Assembly (NCBI GenBank): GCA_016617855.1
Contig: JAECUM010005008.1
Coordinates: forward strand, 1 to 64,000
Direction of reading: 5' to 3'
Origin: Megalonaias nervosa
Taxonomy: Eukaryota > Mollusca > Bivalvia > Unionida > Unionidae
Length of the DNA: 64,000 bases
Part shown: positions 1-13,470 of the stretch, in pieces
Layout: the number at the start of each line of letters is the position of its first letter
How positions within the stretch are numbered: the stretch's first letter is position 1
Notes under the pieces: generated by a model
What the model saw: only the letters and a program-made list of their open reading frames with translations
Database searches by the model: none
Told to the model about the DNA's origin: nothing
Position numbers and translations under genes: made by a program

Positions 1-288
1 ATGACATAATGAGATGAGATGATGTAATAGGTCACTGTGATGATATGATGACATAATGAGATGAGATGATGTAATAGGTCACTGTGATGATATGATGACA
101 TAATGTGATGAGATGATGTTGTAGGTCACTGTGATGATATGATGACATGAGATGAGATGATGTTATAGGTCACTGTGATGATATGATGACATAATGAGAT
201 GAGATGATGTTATAGGTCACTGTGATGATACGATGACATAATGAGATGAGATGATGTTATAGGTCACTGTGATGATATGATGACATAA
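1..288. repeat. 47-bp minisatellite, about six copies
   Basis: A unit of about 47 bp, recognisable by its core aggtcactgtgatgatatg, repeats head to tail from the window edge to about 288. Copies differ by point changes, and the fourth has lost about four bases. The array probably continues to the left of the window. No coding role is visible. Confidence 0.95.
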
Positions 289-1179
289 TATTCCATGTAA
301 GCTACACATGGTTGATTGAAACACGCCTCCTGACCCATTTACATACAAATTGATGTTTAATGATATCAATTTCAACTTACAATTTTAGCTTGAATGATTG
401 CAATACATATATCAAAAGAGTGAGAAATGTCTTTCTAGTGTCCTAAGTTTATTTATCAAAGTGCCATCTCAGTAACAGAGCTCAATGTATCATTTTATAA
501 GTCCATCTGATAGCGCAGTTGGAACATCCTAGTCTCTTTTGGATGTGATTTGGATAACACTGACTCCCTGAAAAAGATTCTGCGGTAATAATAGGATCAC
601 TTCAGAAATTTGGAAGATTCGGGCTGACAAACTTCCAGCTAGTTTGAAGAATATATCCTTATAAAAGGATAGGTGTTGATAAAAAGAAAACATGAACATG
701 TTTCAACTATCAACAGTTGACAGCACTTTTACACTATTAGTATGAAAAATTGAAGATATCATTTGCTTTCAAGAACCTCATACTATTGCTCATGTTGATG
801 ACAAATCAAGAATTAGTTGTGTCTTTAAAGAAGTTATTAAAAAGGTATTTACAAACATGTAACAGAAAAGACCAAGGATATTCTGATTGTAAAATAGCGG
901 AGATATCAGAGAGCCATGCAATCATCTGGTTGAGCAAGACTAAGTTGACTAAGAATATGATTGAACTGCACATTATAACTCACCTGTTTCATATCAACAA
1001 TCTAACATTTCCGACACTGAGCCCACAGTCCAATCTGCACCATCGCCGCTAAGTGCGCAACACTGCTAGTTGGCAATTTACTAACCAATACTGGATGTTA
1101 CTCTCATGCTCAACAATTTGACAGACACATGTATTAAAATCTTAACAAAATAGTTCCAAATATGTGTTCTATTTGCTTT
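289..1179. other. Non-coding stretch
   Basis: No supported gene. A 100-codon open frame at 750-1,052 has no recognisable motif and biased, low-complexity composition. A weak box A-like stretch near 510-530 (tagcgcagttgg) might be an eroded tRNA-derived SINE head, but no convincing box B follows. Confidence 0.5.
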
Positions 1180-2128
1180 TGTTACATGTCTAGGCTCCTT
1201 CAAATGTAACAAAGAAAAGAGTGAAGCCAACAAGCTTTGTAAATTTAACAAAATAATTTATTTCCCTAGAAAACAAGGTAAGAATATAAAAAAGAACTTA
1301 TGGTTTGTGAATCTAATCCAAAAATTAATCCTAGAATTTAAAAATATAAGTCCTATCACTAAAACGTTCTAAGTGAATCAGAATTTGATTCTCGATGAAG
1401 TTCCAAGATGGAAGGCGATGAAGTCTTCTATAACCTGTTTTGTGTTGTCGTGTCAACAGTTCCTTGTTGAATCACTAAAATTAATATTCCGGCTTTAGAA
1501 TTCTGAATAATTTCCAATAAATGTCTTTGTCCAAGAATTCTGATGAGCACTAGATATTTCAAGAGAGTTTAAATTATTTTAAATAAAAAATTCAACTCAA
1601 ACTGGTCACAACATAAAAATCCTTTGAGCTCTGAAGGTATGAATTACGACTGAATTAAAAAACTATAAAACGTTAGTTTTAAATGCAATTTTAGATCACA
1701 TGATGGGGTCACGCAGTCACTTAGTTCAAATGGCATAATAACACCATAGGCTGGCTGACACGTACGCCATGGACGAATTTGATTCTACTGTGAATCTTAA
1801 GACTGAATAAAAATAAAAAAAGTTGTTTACAACAGAATTGACACACAAGCCAAGTTTGACCTTGATTACAACCAATGATTTTCACTCTGGGAAAGAAATA
1901 AAAAAAGTTGTTTACCAGTTCTGAATCAAGGTCAGGAACTAGGTCAGCTAAAAAAACAATGTAGCAATACTGGTTATTTACCAGGTCAAAACAGAACTGA
2001 ACTGAATTTTCCAAAAACATGTCAAATCCAGTGAATAAAGTTATCATTACAATAACATGTAATGAAATAAAAATAAAATAAAAAATTTAAAATTAACACA
2101 CAAGTAATTAAATTACATAAATGTAACA
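1180..2128 (-). mobile_element. Solo Gypsy-type LTR (949 bp)
   Basis: Read on the minus strand, the sequence starts TGTTACATTT and ends GTAACA, the same ends as the LTR at 60,908-62,622. Several internal blocks match that LTR, including the end region (ggaaataaattat, then acaaagcttgttg) and the gattcaacaag/actgttgacac block. Both sides carry CTTT (1,176-1,179 and 2,129-2,132), a 4-bp target duplication. No gag or primer-binding site follows, so this is a solo LTR left by LTR-LTR recombination. It lacks the 760-bp internal duplication of the copy at 60.9 kb. Confidence 0.85.
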
Positions 2129-5100
2129 CTTTGTTTTGCTGAGATGACTTGCTGAGATCAATGTAATGTCTTAATTGTAATTAAAAATAAAATTCTTCAT
2201 AAAAGTGTGTTTAACATGGTTTTTTGCAAAATCTAAAATTCCCATTCTCAATGGAGCACTTCCATTGTCAAATCTTCAGTTTCAGAGGAGTGTGTAGGTT
2301 TTGCTAGTTGTCAGACTGGTCCCCTGTCATACTTATACATATAATTACATATGGGTGGTAGCCACATAGGGGCAAGGACTTCAGTTTCAGAAGTAATAGT
2401 TCTTGCATGTAGTCTGCAATCCATAATGCCTAAACAGAAATAATCAGTGGTGAAAAACATAAGATCTTGTGAGGTTTGGTCCAAAGTCTTTTATGAGCTA
2501 GCAGAATCACTCATCTGGCATCATCTGGGACTGAAATTATTCTCCAATAAAAATGGATAATTAATCCTTAACCGTGACATTTCTTGGGAATGTAATGAAG
2601 GTGATGACGAGCTTGACTGCCCATGTTTTCTGTCACATCATCCCATTATAGCCAACTAAATGGCCTGAGCTGAGAACATGCAATTTGCCAAGAGCCTCCC
2701 CATGTAGATCAGACTCCTCCATGTGCAAGGATGTTTCCCAAACAGTGTTTACTTAAAGAAATTTAAAGAAAATTAAAGTAATATGAAAGTGTGGTTTATA
2801 CTTTAATATTATTTTGCACTTTCTTCAATTAGTCTTGATATATTTCAATAAAAAAACACAATACACTGCCCAGTATCAGAATGCATTTCAATATGACATT
2901 TTCTGGCAGAACCCAACCCTATGCTATTAGCAGACACATGGAATCATACTATGTGAAATAAGACCGATTTCTTTCCTTTTCTGCAGGTGAGACAAAGCCA
3001 TTAGAAAAATCAACACATATGTATTTCCGACCCTCAGCTTTGTTAAAAGCTACGATTTAGTCAATCCAATAAATGTTTCTCCAAACCAAACATAATAACG
3101 TTATGTCAAAAAAAGTTAATGCATGTATGTCACAGTAAATTCACTTTATAACCATAACAATGTAAAATGCAGCTTGATATGAGTTCTTCCCCTAAAGTTG
3201 CTGCGCAGTGAACACATGTGCATTTAGACTGCAGCCTTCAAGTATTGAGTGATATATATATCAAGTCAACAATAACCATGTACCTGAGAAATCTTAAACT
3301 ACAACCAATAAATACATACAACAAGCTACCCTTTAAAACATTAGAGATCTTACCAGTCGCACTTAATATTGCCTGTAACGACTGATGAATTATTTTATCT
3401 TTGATTTATTTTTATACATTTTATAGTTTTTTACTTCTTTACATTTCAACTTTTATCTTGCAGTACTACAGGTTTATGTTTATTTGGAAGGGTATATCTT
3501 CCTTAACATTTTGTGCATTTCTTTCAAGTTCAATTTTTAAAACTTTACTTTTAATTCGCACCATATAGCCATTATACAATGTACTAAACATACGTACATA
3601 CATACATACATACAGACATACATACATACATACAATTTGACATGCAAAATCTTGTAATAAAATGTATATATTCACATACTGTGACATTTATCAAATGAAT
3701 AAAGCATAGCATAGAAATACAAGTGACTTCAAATGAATATATTGCCTGTTATAATTAGACCGAAGAGCACAAAACATCCAAAGTTGCATGAACTGATTTA
3801 ACAGACTGGCAATTTGATGTGTAGGTGGAAATCTGAATTAAATAAAACCATGCACAAATGTAGGGGAATCATCAAAGCTCAATATTAATAATTTATTCCA
3901 TTGATCGATACTTGATATATCTATTCATTCATTACATTCAAATTTAAAATTATGAACAAGAGGTATGAAAATATATTCATATTCTGATAGTGTACTTAAT
4001 TTAAATTAATATGTTCATGTTCTGGTAATGTACTGACTTGTTTAATTTAAATTAATATATTTATGTTCTGGTAGTTTTTGGCTTGTGTAATTTACATTAA
4101 TATATTCATGTTCTGGTAGTGTACTGACTCATGTAATTTATATTAACATATTCCAAAACCCAGATGCAACCTCAGATGTCTAACAATCTCGCACTAATTT
4201 GAACAGTATACATTCTGACCTCCTTTCCAGACATGTAAATAGTGCCTGCAAAATTTATGATCAGACAATGTCCATTCAACAGACACAGTGCAAATTTGTG
4301 AAAATCTATGCACATCAAAAACCACAGCTCTATCACTTCAAAACAACATAAAACACTAAAATATCAGAAGAAAATAGTCCACGATCCATCCATACAATTC
4401 AAAATCCTCATGTGAATACAAGTCACATGTCCTAGTGTCTAACGTTGAATCTTGGGTTTTCCTTGCAAACCAAGCATTCACAGCTAGACTAAATTCCTAG
4501 ATTTTCGGTATAACACTCCATGTGCAAAATATGAACTTCTACACATCATCTCATGTTAGTGTCAATCCAACCAAATCAGCTTTTTACTTTGCCAGCGGAC
4601 AGAGCGCTTGAACATTGGAAAAGTACTAAACTGATTTTTTGAACTTCTTGATTTCCTTTAATTACAGTTCTATTTGTGAAACTGATTTTTATATTAACTA
4701 TGATATTGCTAATTGAGATCATAAGAGATTTGCTTGTTGACAGTTCACTGAACTAGCTTTTGGTGCAATGCCAAGAACTACATTCATGTAGTGTAGTGAT
4801 TTGGATAAACATGCGATGAGGCTACAGCATTTTTAATAATGTGAGTCTTATGCAGTGATGTGGTCAAGCTGGGATCAGAATGATTCTAAATGTAGTTTAA
4901 ATGGAAACACGCCTTTGATTATTTTTTTGAATAATAGGGTTGCAGGATAAATAATGTATAGGGTTCGTTACAAGATTCATTCAGTACTGGGGCAACCATT
5001 TAAATTTGTTTATTTACCATTCCTAATTTCAAATGGGTATTGTCCATGTGAAAAATTCTCTTTGTTTTCTTATCAAAGTTGTCATGTGCAGAATAGGCCC

Positions 5101-5268
5101 ATACAAATGAAGCCTTTTTCAGGCTCATGTAACATATGTCATACCACACTGCAGCAACTAATGGAATAAACTTTGGTGCTATATCCATTGTACAATTCGA
5201 AGTAAGTGTCATTCAGCTGTAATCAGTCAACCAAAAGCTGTATACATGAAGAAAATGTATAAACTTAC
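2129..5268. other. Non-coding stretch, probably intron or 3' flank of the BIR gene
   Basis: AT-rich sequence without supported coding regions. It contains a short GTAT/CATA microsatellite (about 3,594-3,635), which creates spurious open frames. Short diverged direct repeats occur at about 3,955-4,150, each built on ttaatatattcatgttctggtagtgt. If the BIR gene extends this far on the minus strand its last exons, perhaps encoding a RING finger, could lie here, but I found none. Confidence 0.5.
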
Positions 5269-5359
5269 TTTCTTCTCTGGTGGTCATATTATCCAGTCTT
5301 CCAACAAGACCTTCTGAGGGAGATGTCTTTTCAGTTGATGTTGATCTTATTTCCATGGG
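5269..5359 (-). CDS. Candidate downstream exon of the BIR gene
   Basis: On the minus strand a 91-bp open segment is bounded by an acceptor (pyrimidine-rich tract ending tttag) and a canonical donor GTAAGT at 5,263-5,268. It reads about 30 residues rich in Ser, Thr and Glu, ending near TTREE. Its start phase (0) fits the end phase of the BIR exon at 10,213-10,370. No domain is recognisable. This may be a linker exon of the same gene; the evidence is only splice signals, phase and orientation. Confidence 0.3.
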
Positions 5360-6269
5360 CTAAAAGTACAACATTGTCAGTTGTTGGCTATCTTTCTAAG
5401 CGACTGATTGTCAGAAATAACAATTCAACCATTTTTACTTGCATATATTTATATTGAGATTTACTGGCATAGGAAGGATAGTCTGGTTGGATATTTAGCT
5501 GTAAAATATATATATTCATTTTAATTCATTGTTAACTGAGAATGATGTACATTGCTGTACTTATTTGTTGACTCAATTAATAACAAATACACCAGCATAT
5601 GGTGCAAAATTAATTTGTACAAATTTTAATTATATTATAATTAAGTTAATAAATTGTCTGTATATATCATTTCCATGGTTTGCTCTTTTATGACATGCAA
5701 TCTATGATATGCTTTTGTTTGTTTTCATACTTTTGTTGTCAGAATTGCCCTCAAACACTTTAATGGCCATTGTATGCTGAGAAAATGGGAACAAAATGCC
5801 TTTCCCACATACACACCATGGCAGCTGACCAGAGCTCTTTTGTGTGGGTATTAAACCCAACATCCTTTAAATTAAGAGTTATATTCTTTGTCAATTGAGC
5901 CTTCCTCGACTCCTGGCATCTGTAAAACTGATAACAATTGTCATGTGCCTTTTTTGTTGAATGGGTAAGTCTTCAAAAATAGCGTTTTATGGATGTTATT
6001 ACAGGTGTGCATTTGAATACAAAAATAACAAAACACTACCTGATACAGTGATTGACAGGTACAGAATGGAACTGAATGGTAACAGCATTGCCATGGTGCA
6101 TGTGGTTTAACTAGGTCAAGACCATAATTTTTCATGGGCTTGTAAGTGGCATCCTGTATGAAATTTTTAGGCAGTGTCTGCCTGGATTCAGGGTGTATTC
6201 CACCTAAAAAACCCAAATTTCAGACGGACTTTATGCGGACTGGAACACGGCTAAGGTGACAAACTGAAT

Positions 6270-6329
6270 CTGTCTAACAGTTAAGCGTACTATTTCTCTT
6301 ACTTCTCCTAAAGGATAACTGTTAGACAG
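6270..6329. repeat. Hairpin, 14-bp perfect inverted repeat
   Basis: The arms ctgtctaacagtta (6,270-6,283) and taactgttagacag (6,316-6,329) are perfect reverse complements separated by 32 bases. The hairpin lies at the edge of a diverged repeat tract and may be the end of a foldback or MITE-like element. No flanking duplication was identified. Confidence 0.7.
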
Positions 6330-8399
6330 AAAAGTTCTGATTGTCCAGTTCGTTTTCCAACTTTAAGACGGATTTTGGACTTAGACTGATTTTAGCAGAA
6401 ATGTTAGGCGTAATTTTGAATGTTATCAAAAGAACTTCAAGCATAGATGAATCTTTGAACTTAGAAAATTTGGTGCAAGATGGATTTTGGGCTTGATCTG
6501 ATGTTTACTCTGAAAAATAAGTTTTTTTGCTTCCTATTAAAATATGCTCTATGAAAATCATACCCTACTGAAAATGTGACTGAAATTTCAGTGCAATCAC
6601 AGTGAAATTTTATTAACATTCACTCAAATGTCCCTTTTTCACTAAAATTATGGTATTTTAGGAGATTTTACCAACATTTCTGAAAATATCAGTGAGAATT
6701 TGTGATTGAAATTTTACTGAGTTTGCCAAAAGTTCTGAAAATATAGTGATTGTAAATATCACTGACATTTCAATAAAAATATCAATAAAATATAATAAAA
6801 TTTATTTTTTGTTTCTTGTACAATTTGAATGATTTTTCAGCAACATTTATATTTCCTGTTTCTGATAGCTGTAATTTTATTGTTCATTTTGGAAACAATA
6901 ACTTCTTTCCCCATCTTTCCTTGTTATATTTCTTTTTCAAATTTTTGTTTTTGTTGTTGTATTTTTATTTAACTTTAATTGGATTTAACTGACCTCAAAC
7001 AAGACTGTTTTCTTACTTTCTGTTTTAAAGCAGAATTTTACTTTTCTCCTGACCTGAATCTGATTTTCCTCAATATGTACCCTTTATTTAACATCGTCTC
7101 AGAAACTGTTTTTTTTTTTTTATAATGTTCCATCCGGTCCCATTCAGCAATGAGCTTTCTAATAGGTATTTATTCCGTATATTTAACAAATGATCGCTGT
7201 ATGATCTTTCTGATTGGTCAAAAGTTTGAACTTGCCCAATGAATCGTTGCATAATGGGAACTGATGGGAATAAGCATGCTTGCTAAACATGGCAATTCAA
7301 ATTTTCAAGCGGGATATGAGTTTGAATAACCATTTGAAAAATGTGTGGCAATGAGAATAACTTGAATGCAAAGTCGATGGGAATGTAACTGGTCAAAATC
7401 TGTATGAAAACTGAATGCCAGGACTAGCATTTTGCTTTTTGTGCCATAAAGAGCTTTACAGTAGTGGCTGACATGCTAAATATGACAAGAAATTGAACCA
7501 GGATGATTTTGAAGTTATATAACTCCAAACTGATTAACTTCCAGAATTTAAGGAGGGACAATGTATAGATTACTGTTGGGAATTTGTTGATATTGTTGCC
7601 AGATACCCATGTCTATCAAAGACAGTCATATCTTTTCAGAGTTTTCTTGGTCCACAAGTAGAATCATCCTTCAATATCGTGAGTGGTATTCTTGTTTATA
7701 TTATCAAAATATTCTGGTTGTGTTAGAATTCAGTATAAAATAAGAGTAATTATATCATGATAAACGTTTGTCACGGCTGCTTATGGAACAATGACTAATT
7801 TAAGAGACCACAACAGCATCATAGTTTGTACATTAATTAAAAATCAAGTCTGCAGTACAGTGACATAAGGCAAGCTCCTAACGTTTCTTTTTTTCATAAT
7901 CAGTGTTTCAAATGGATGCTTTTTCTATAATTCTGCATCACTTTCACCATTGAATTTTTCAATGAAGGATAATATTTTATATTTTATATATGTTTATGTG
8001 TTCACAGATGCCTGTGCATATGTTTCAGGATTGATACATTGACTTTTAAAATCACTTAATTATTTAGTGTCAAGCCAGATTCTTGACATCATGTTGTATA
8101 TACTGTATATATTGTACATAACAGATAGAAGGCCTCAAGGTAGATTAGTTCTGTAACTAATTGAGTTACCTTCTCTAAATAAAGTCTTTATTATTATTAT
8201 CATTATTATTGTTGTTATTAACTCCCATATCTCTTGCCTTGGATGTCATATAATTACAACATCTGTATAATTTTGTTTCATGTATACTGAAATATCACCT
8301 TGGTTAATAAAGTTCTGTTTAATTCATATCCATTATTTATTTGAAACCTTTTGAAAGGTCTGAAAAATTACTGAAACTTCCATAAAATACTATATAATG

Positions 8400-8665
8400 A
8401 TCAAACTTTTAGTGAAATCACACCAAAGTTTTAGTAAACTCTCACAAAACTTTCAGTGAAATGTTAGAGACCTTGCCAAAACTTAAGTGAACGTTTTGGC
8501 TAAAATTTGTGTGAAACCTCACCAGAATTTCAGTCAATGTTTTGGTCAGAATTTTTGTGAAATCTCACAAATATTTCAGTGAAATTTTAGTGAGATCTTG
8601 CCAAAATTTCAATGAAAGTTTTGGTCAAAATATTTGTGAAATCTCACCAAACTTTCAGTGAAATG
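8400..8665. repeat. Diverged tandem repeat, unit about 75-80 bp
   Basis: Successive blocks share patterns such as gtgaaatctcacca, ttcagtgaaattttag and aagttttggtcaaaat. Similar motifs (actgaaatttcagtg) occur at about 6,575-6,790, so the two tracts may be the subterminal repeats of one decayed element of about 2 kb. Confidence 0.5.
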
Positions 8666-8989
8666 AAAAAGACTTAAATGATGCCATCATGGATTAGGTT
8701 TTGTATGTAAGAAAGAAAATGAGGACAAGAAAAACCTAAATCTTGTTTGATAATGTCGGTCAAACTAAAATTTATGACCCATTTTAAAAATTATTGTGAA
8801 TATTTTTCATTGATTCCCAATAATGTCTAAGAATCATTAGGCAGTTTAATAGAAATCTGAAGCAGACTTTTTATTGGATGATATTTTAGGCAGCATTCTT
8901 TTAGACAGAAACCTTAGGCCGATTTCAGGTGGGGTTTTCTTCAGGTAGAATTTTATTTCAGGTGGAAATCTTAGATGGATTTTTTTTGT

Positions 8990-9395
8990 TTAAGCAGACT
9001 CTTAGGACAACTAATCTGCATGTTTTGCCTAAAATTGTGCCAGAAATCCACCTAAAGTCCGCTTGAAATTCGCCTAAGCTTCCTTAAGCTTATGGTTAGG
9101 CAGAAAACACTTAAGAAACCCATCTGAAATCTGCCTAAAGTCCACCTGGAAAGTTTTGTACAGGATTTCAGGCAAATTTTTATTTCAGGTGGAAATCTTT
9201 TTATTCAAGTGGAATATTAGAACAACTAATTTGCATATTTTGCCTAAAATTTTGCCCTGAATCCACCTGAATTCTGCTTGAAATTTGCCTATGCTCCCTT
9301 AATATGAGCAATTATGGTTTAGGCAGAAAGCACTTAAAAATCCCATCTGAAATCTGCCTTAAGACTGCCGGGAAAATTTTGTATGGGATTTGTAA
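8990..9395. repeat. Two direct repeats of about 190 bp
   Basis: Copy 1 (about 8,990-9,175) and copy 2 (about 9,205-9,395) share, in order, caactaat-tgcat, ttttgcctaaaatt, gcttgaaatt-gcct, ttaggcagaaa-cactta and cccatctgaaatctgcct. They are diverged with small indels and non-coding. Confidence 0.65.
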
Positions 9396-10212
9396 GCAAG
9401 AATCCTTCTAGGAGAATAATGATCCATTGGCCAAAGAAGTTACTGACTGGCATCATTTAAAATATTCTTCTGATATATTCACAGACTGGTTCTGATATAA
9501 ATCTTACTTGTTTATTTTATCATTCTCAAAACCCTTTACATTAACAAACCTGCATAAAACCCTATCACCATGAAAATAATATCAGTGCTGACAATCAGTT
9601 TGTTTACTGAACGAGATTTAAGAAATAATCCATTCAAACTTCATTTTTCTGTATATGCAAGTCATTGTATTCCTAAGGTCATTTTATTCATAAGGTCAAA
9701 ACAGTATAAAGTAGTGTGCAACTGCACCAAGTTTCGTGACTTACTGTCTAGTAGTTTAAGAGTTATGGTGCAAACTTGTGCTAAATGACAAACGAAGGAC
9801 GTACAGACAATAGGACACACATAAGCCCTTTTGCAATTTGACCAGTAAAGCTCAAAGGAGTAAACTGCCCATCTGTGAGGAAATATGCTGTGCAATGCCT
9901 AATAAATATACAGAACTACATAGACTGAAATGTTATTAATAACAATTTAGGAGACAAAGTTTAAAGAAATGTGCTAATGTGTGAAGTGATTTCTCTAACC
10001 AATTAGATTTCTTTATTATGTTCATGATTATCTGGTATCCAGCAAACGAAGTATTACATTATATGATTATTCAAAACACGTGCTCAGCAAGTAAGCAGGT
10101 TCTGTTTTGTAAACATTTTCTTCACCAATTTATTGCAGCATTTACTGGTAGTGATAAAAAGACTTGGTTACAAACACAGTAAAACAACTTCACAAACATT
10201 CATGTCACTTAC

Positions 10213-10370
10213 GTCAGGATTTGCCTCCCTCCTAGATGGTTTGTAGTTGGACTGCTCCAGGTGGGGGCAATCTGGAAACCATTTATAATGTTCCTCCCAT
10301 GGATCATCCCCCGACACCCACTTCTTTAAGCCACCATCACATGCGTAGCACCTCACAGCATCCTCATGCC
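10213..10370 (-). CDS. BIR domain exon, second BIR (C-terminal half)
   Basis: This 158-bp minus-strand exon encodes the zinc-binding half of a BIR domain, the fold used by inhibitor-of-apoptosis (IAP) proteins to bind caspases and IAP-binding motifs. Ligands C-x2-C (CYAC), H (EEHYKW) and C (FPDC) follow the BIR pattern, with the usual G-L-x2-W between. It is bounded by an acceptor (tactag) at about 10,371 and a donor GTAAGT at 10,207-10,212. Its first two bases complete a Gly codon begun by the exon at 12,144-12,290, so the two join in phase across a split BIR. It ends in phase 0. Seen: ligands and splice sites. Inferred: membership of one IAP-like gene. Confidence 0.85.
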
Positions 10371-12143
10371 CTAGTAGTGGAATGAGAGCAAGATAAAAGA
10401 AAATTAAGCTGACAAGGATCCAATCCAATCCTTAAGGTCACATGGTAGATATGTTAATGGAGCTTTACCTGTAACTGTGTCATGCCATGTGACAAAGTCA
10501 AAGAATTCTACAAAAAAAGCAAACCAAATGAAAGCATGTTTGTTTTTTCTAATAGGGAACATGATAATAATCTCTTCTGTTTTCATACTAATAACATATA
10601 CTTCGATTCAAATATCAACCCCACCAACTATTTAATTTTAAGTTTAAAATTTTGATGTTTGAACTTTAGTTTCAAGGTTTCAGATAGGTCATACAATATT
10701 AAAGAATATTCTATTAAAACGTTCAAGCTTGAGCATGCTAAGCAACAGAAGGATACAGTAGCAGTGATCTCCTTTGCTCCAAACAAATTTATAGAGCGGA
10801 ATTTGAAAAGTTCTGAATATTTTGTTATAATGTTTTTATTTTTTTGAACCTACCAATAAATATAATGATGAAGGATAAACAAAATGCATTCTACAAAATG
10901 ATGTGAAAATGTGTGTGCAGCACGCTGGACACCTGAAGATATATGTGCATGACGTAACATTGGTAAATTACAGTGACATACAAATGTTGGAAAAGGAGAA
11001 CATTTCTTCTACTGAGCAAAGAGCACCTTATAAAATCTGGTGTGCACTTAGAGTGCTGTCCCAATGAATCAAGGCCAGCCTGGATAAAGTTTATGGCTGT
11101 AACTCTGTCATATCCTGCAATTCTGAGATGTTTCATTATTTTAAAGACAGCTGCAAATTCATGGAAGATGACCCACATTCAAGAAGATCGTAGTCTACGA
11201 TTAGTGAGCAGAAAGTGGTTCCTGCGTGAAAGGCAATTGTTGAATATACTCGATACACAGTGGCATATATTTCTAATATCACCAGCATTAATTTGTCAGC
11301 TGTTTTTAGTACTAGAATGCTAAATAATACTTAGAAGCTCAGAGACGTTTGTGCAAAATTTTCCTACATTTGTTGATGGCTGATAAAAACAGACTTGGGT
11401 TGAAATCACCCAACAGCTAATCATCAAATATGAAAAGTGTGACCAGAGATGAATGACACTGTAACAGGTGATGACACATGGATTTTCTATTCTGGACTCG
11501 ATGAAAGAGAAAATAATAAAGTTTCCATTGGAGAAGATATCGCAACTCACTTGATGTAGTCGGACTGTCATGATAATTTTTATATCATTATATTTCACAG
11601 CAAATGACTAGGTCATCTATGTACCTCTAATGACTCTGCTAGTGAAGTGACATTTTTTATGGCTCCAAACGTTGTAGGACAGTACCCAACCACCCAATTC
11701 TGTGCACTGCTATGCGAGTTATCCATCCACTCAATGACAAATAACTAAATAAATCTGCCATCTTGATAAATGTAATGAAGCAGAACAGCTTCCAAACTTT
11801 GCCACATCCTCTGTAGTGAAAATTGTTAGAGTATTCTCAACATTGTTTGGAAAACTTATTTTCCTGTCACTTATGCATAAAGGCCTTGATATATAGAATT
11901 TAGGCATTAATTTAATAGTGTACAGTTATTTACCATGTCAATGCTAAGAACCTACTTTATATAGCTGGATTGAATTTCCAAAATCCTTTTCATCCGAAAT
12001 TAGGTGCCACTAACCACACAGAATTATCTCATTAGCCTCCCTTTCTGCTTTCTAAAATAATCTAAATCCTATTTATTTTTTTATTTAAAACTGGTTTCTC
12101 TTATCAAAAGAATTTACCACAATGTTTTTCCAAGCACACATAC
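10371..12143. other. Intron inside the second BIR domain
   Basis: This interval separates the two halves of the second BIR. The open frames inside it (such as 10,891-11,323 on both strands) have no recognisable domains. I see no mobile-element ends. Confidence 0.6.
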
Positions 12144-12290
12144 CTGTGTAGTAAAACCCGGCAGCTGCTATTATACTGACATTCACCCCAGGGATGACAG
12201 GGAATCTTGAAAACGTTGAAAGTCTCACACTATGGGATGAATATTCTGGAGATCTTATCTTTTTGTTATCCCAGTTAGATATGTGTTTTT
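12144..12290 (-). CDS. BIR domain exon, second BIR (N-terminal half)
   Basis: The 147-bp exon on the minus strand encodes the first half of a BIR: RLSTFSRFP, then IIAAAGFYYTG, matching the family pattern R-x2-(S/T)-F-…-L-A-x-A-G-F-(Y/F)-Y-T-G. It starts after a good acceptor (tttttcctcag) and ends at donor GTATGT (12,138-12,143) in phase 1, matching the phase of the exon at 10,213-10,370. Its 5' end requires two bases from an upstream exon, whereas the first-BIR exon at 16,576-16,727 ends in phase 0. An additional small exon between them, or a different acceptor, is therefore needed. Upstream Ser/Asn/Lys-rich residues look like linker. Confidence 0.8.
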
Positions 12291-13399
12291 CTGAGGAAAA
12301 ATCATAAACAGTTATTAATAACTAGTTTGCTTGTTCTCTGAATATCCATGCATAAATAATATTTAATATCGCAAGTACAAAATGTAATGAAACTGCTTTG
12401 CTTACCATAACGCAATTACTACATTTGGTTACAATGTTTTATCAACTGCTGACCAGATAGGCACAGCCAATGTCTTTAACCAATTTCCTGTGAACCCACT
12501 AGATTCTTTTCAAATTTAAGATGAAAAGAAACATTTCATTACATTTTTTGGTGTATTTTTTCACAATTTCATTTAAAAGAAAAGAAAGAAAAAAGAGGCA
12601 TCCAACTTTTGAACCAAATAGTGACACCAAATTACATTGCAGTGTATGTACTATAATAGACACATTTTTGTATTTTTCAAATGATGTGGCAAATAAATTT
12701 GTATTGAACCAATATTCTCAGTAATATATAAACAGTTCATCCAAAAAAGTGAAGTCAGCATAGCAAATTTTAAACAAAATTATTCCTATATTGTAATATT
12801 CAATGTATGATTCTATGCTCCCTATTTTGAGGGTCAATTTTGGGGAAAATAAATGCAACTGTAGAAAAAAAAATAATCGAAATAATATATTAACGCATGT
12901 GGAAATATATTTGAATTTTATTAAATGTTCTTTTTATGCAATTTTTCCTTCTGTGAACACTTGTCTCCCTTTTTATTTCAATTTATAAATAACAGAGAAC
13001 CATGTGACAAATGAAAGTTCTTCATACAATCATGTAAAGAATATTCTCATCCTCTGCCACAGCTAAGTTCATATCTGTCAATCCTTTGAATTATTTACTA
13101 AACTATATATTTTACGTCATGTGTATATGAAATGTATGACATGCTCTTCTTGATTATGGCTTGTTATGGCAAACGATATTTGTCTTATTGGTCCATTTCT
13201 TTCATAATATTCTAGTGATGAATGGTTCAGTAACATCAGTTTATATTTCTGGTTGCTTCAAAGATGATGGAAGCCCACAAAAATATCTACATATCTTACC
13301 ATACTTTACTCCTGCTGCTTCAACACTGGAATCATTCCCAAGTCTTTGCTGGAGCTCTCCCTGTTTTGTTTTATTAGACAATCAATACATTTATCTGGA

Positions 13400-13404
<5 letters not shown>

Positions 13405-13468
<64 letters not shown>
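13405..13468. repeat. (TA)n microsatellite
   Basis: About 64 bases of uninterrupted TA dinucleotide. Confidence 0.98.

Positions 13469-13470
<2 letters not shown>

Larger units (their letters stand above)
5360..10212. other. Large intron-like stretch with diverged repeats
   Basis: No supported gene. It holds a hairpin (6,270-6,329), a family of diverged repeats built on cagtgaaattttag (about 6,560-6,790 and 8,400-8,665), and a direct-repeat pair at 8,990-9,395, listed separately. Open frames such as 5,941-6,216 and 9,662-9,895 show no domain or splice support. Confidence 0.5.
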
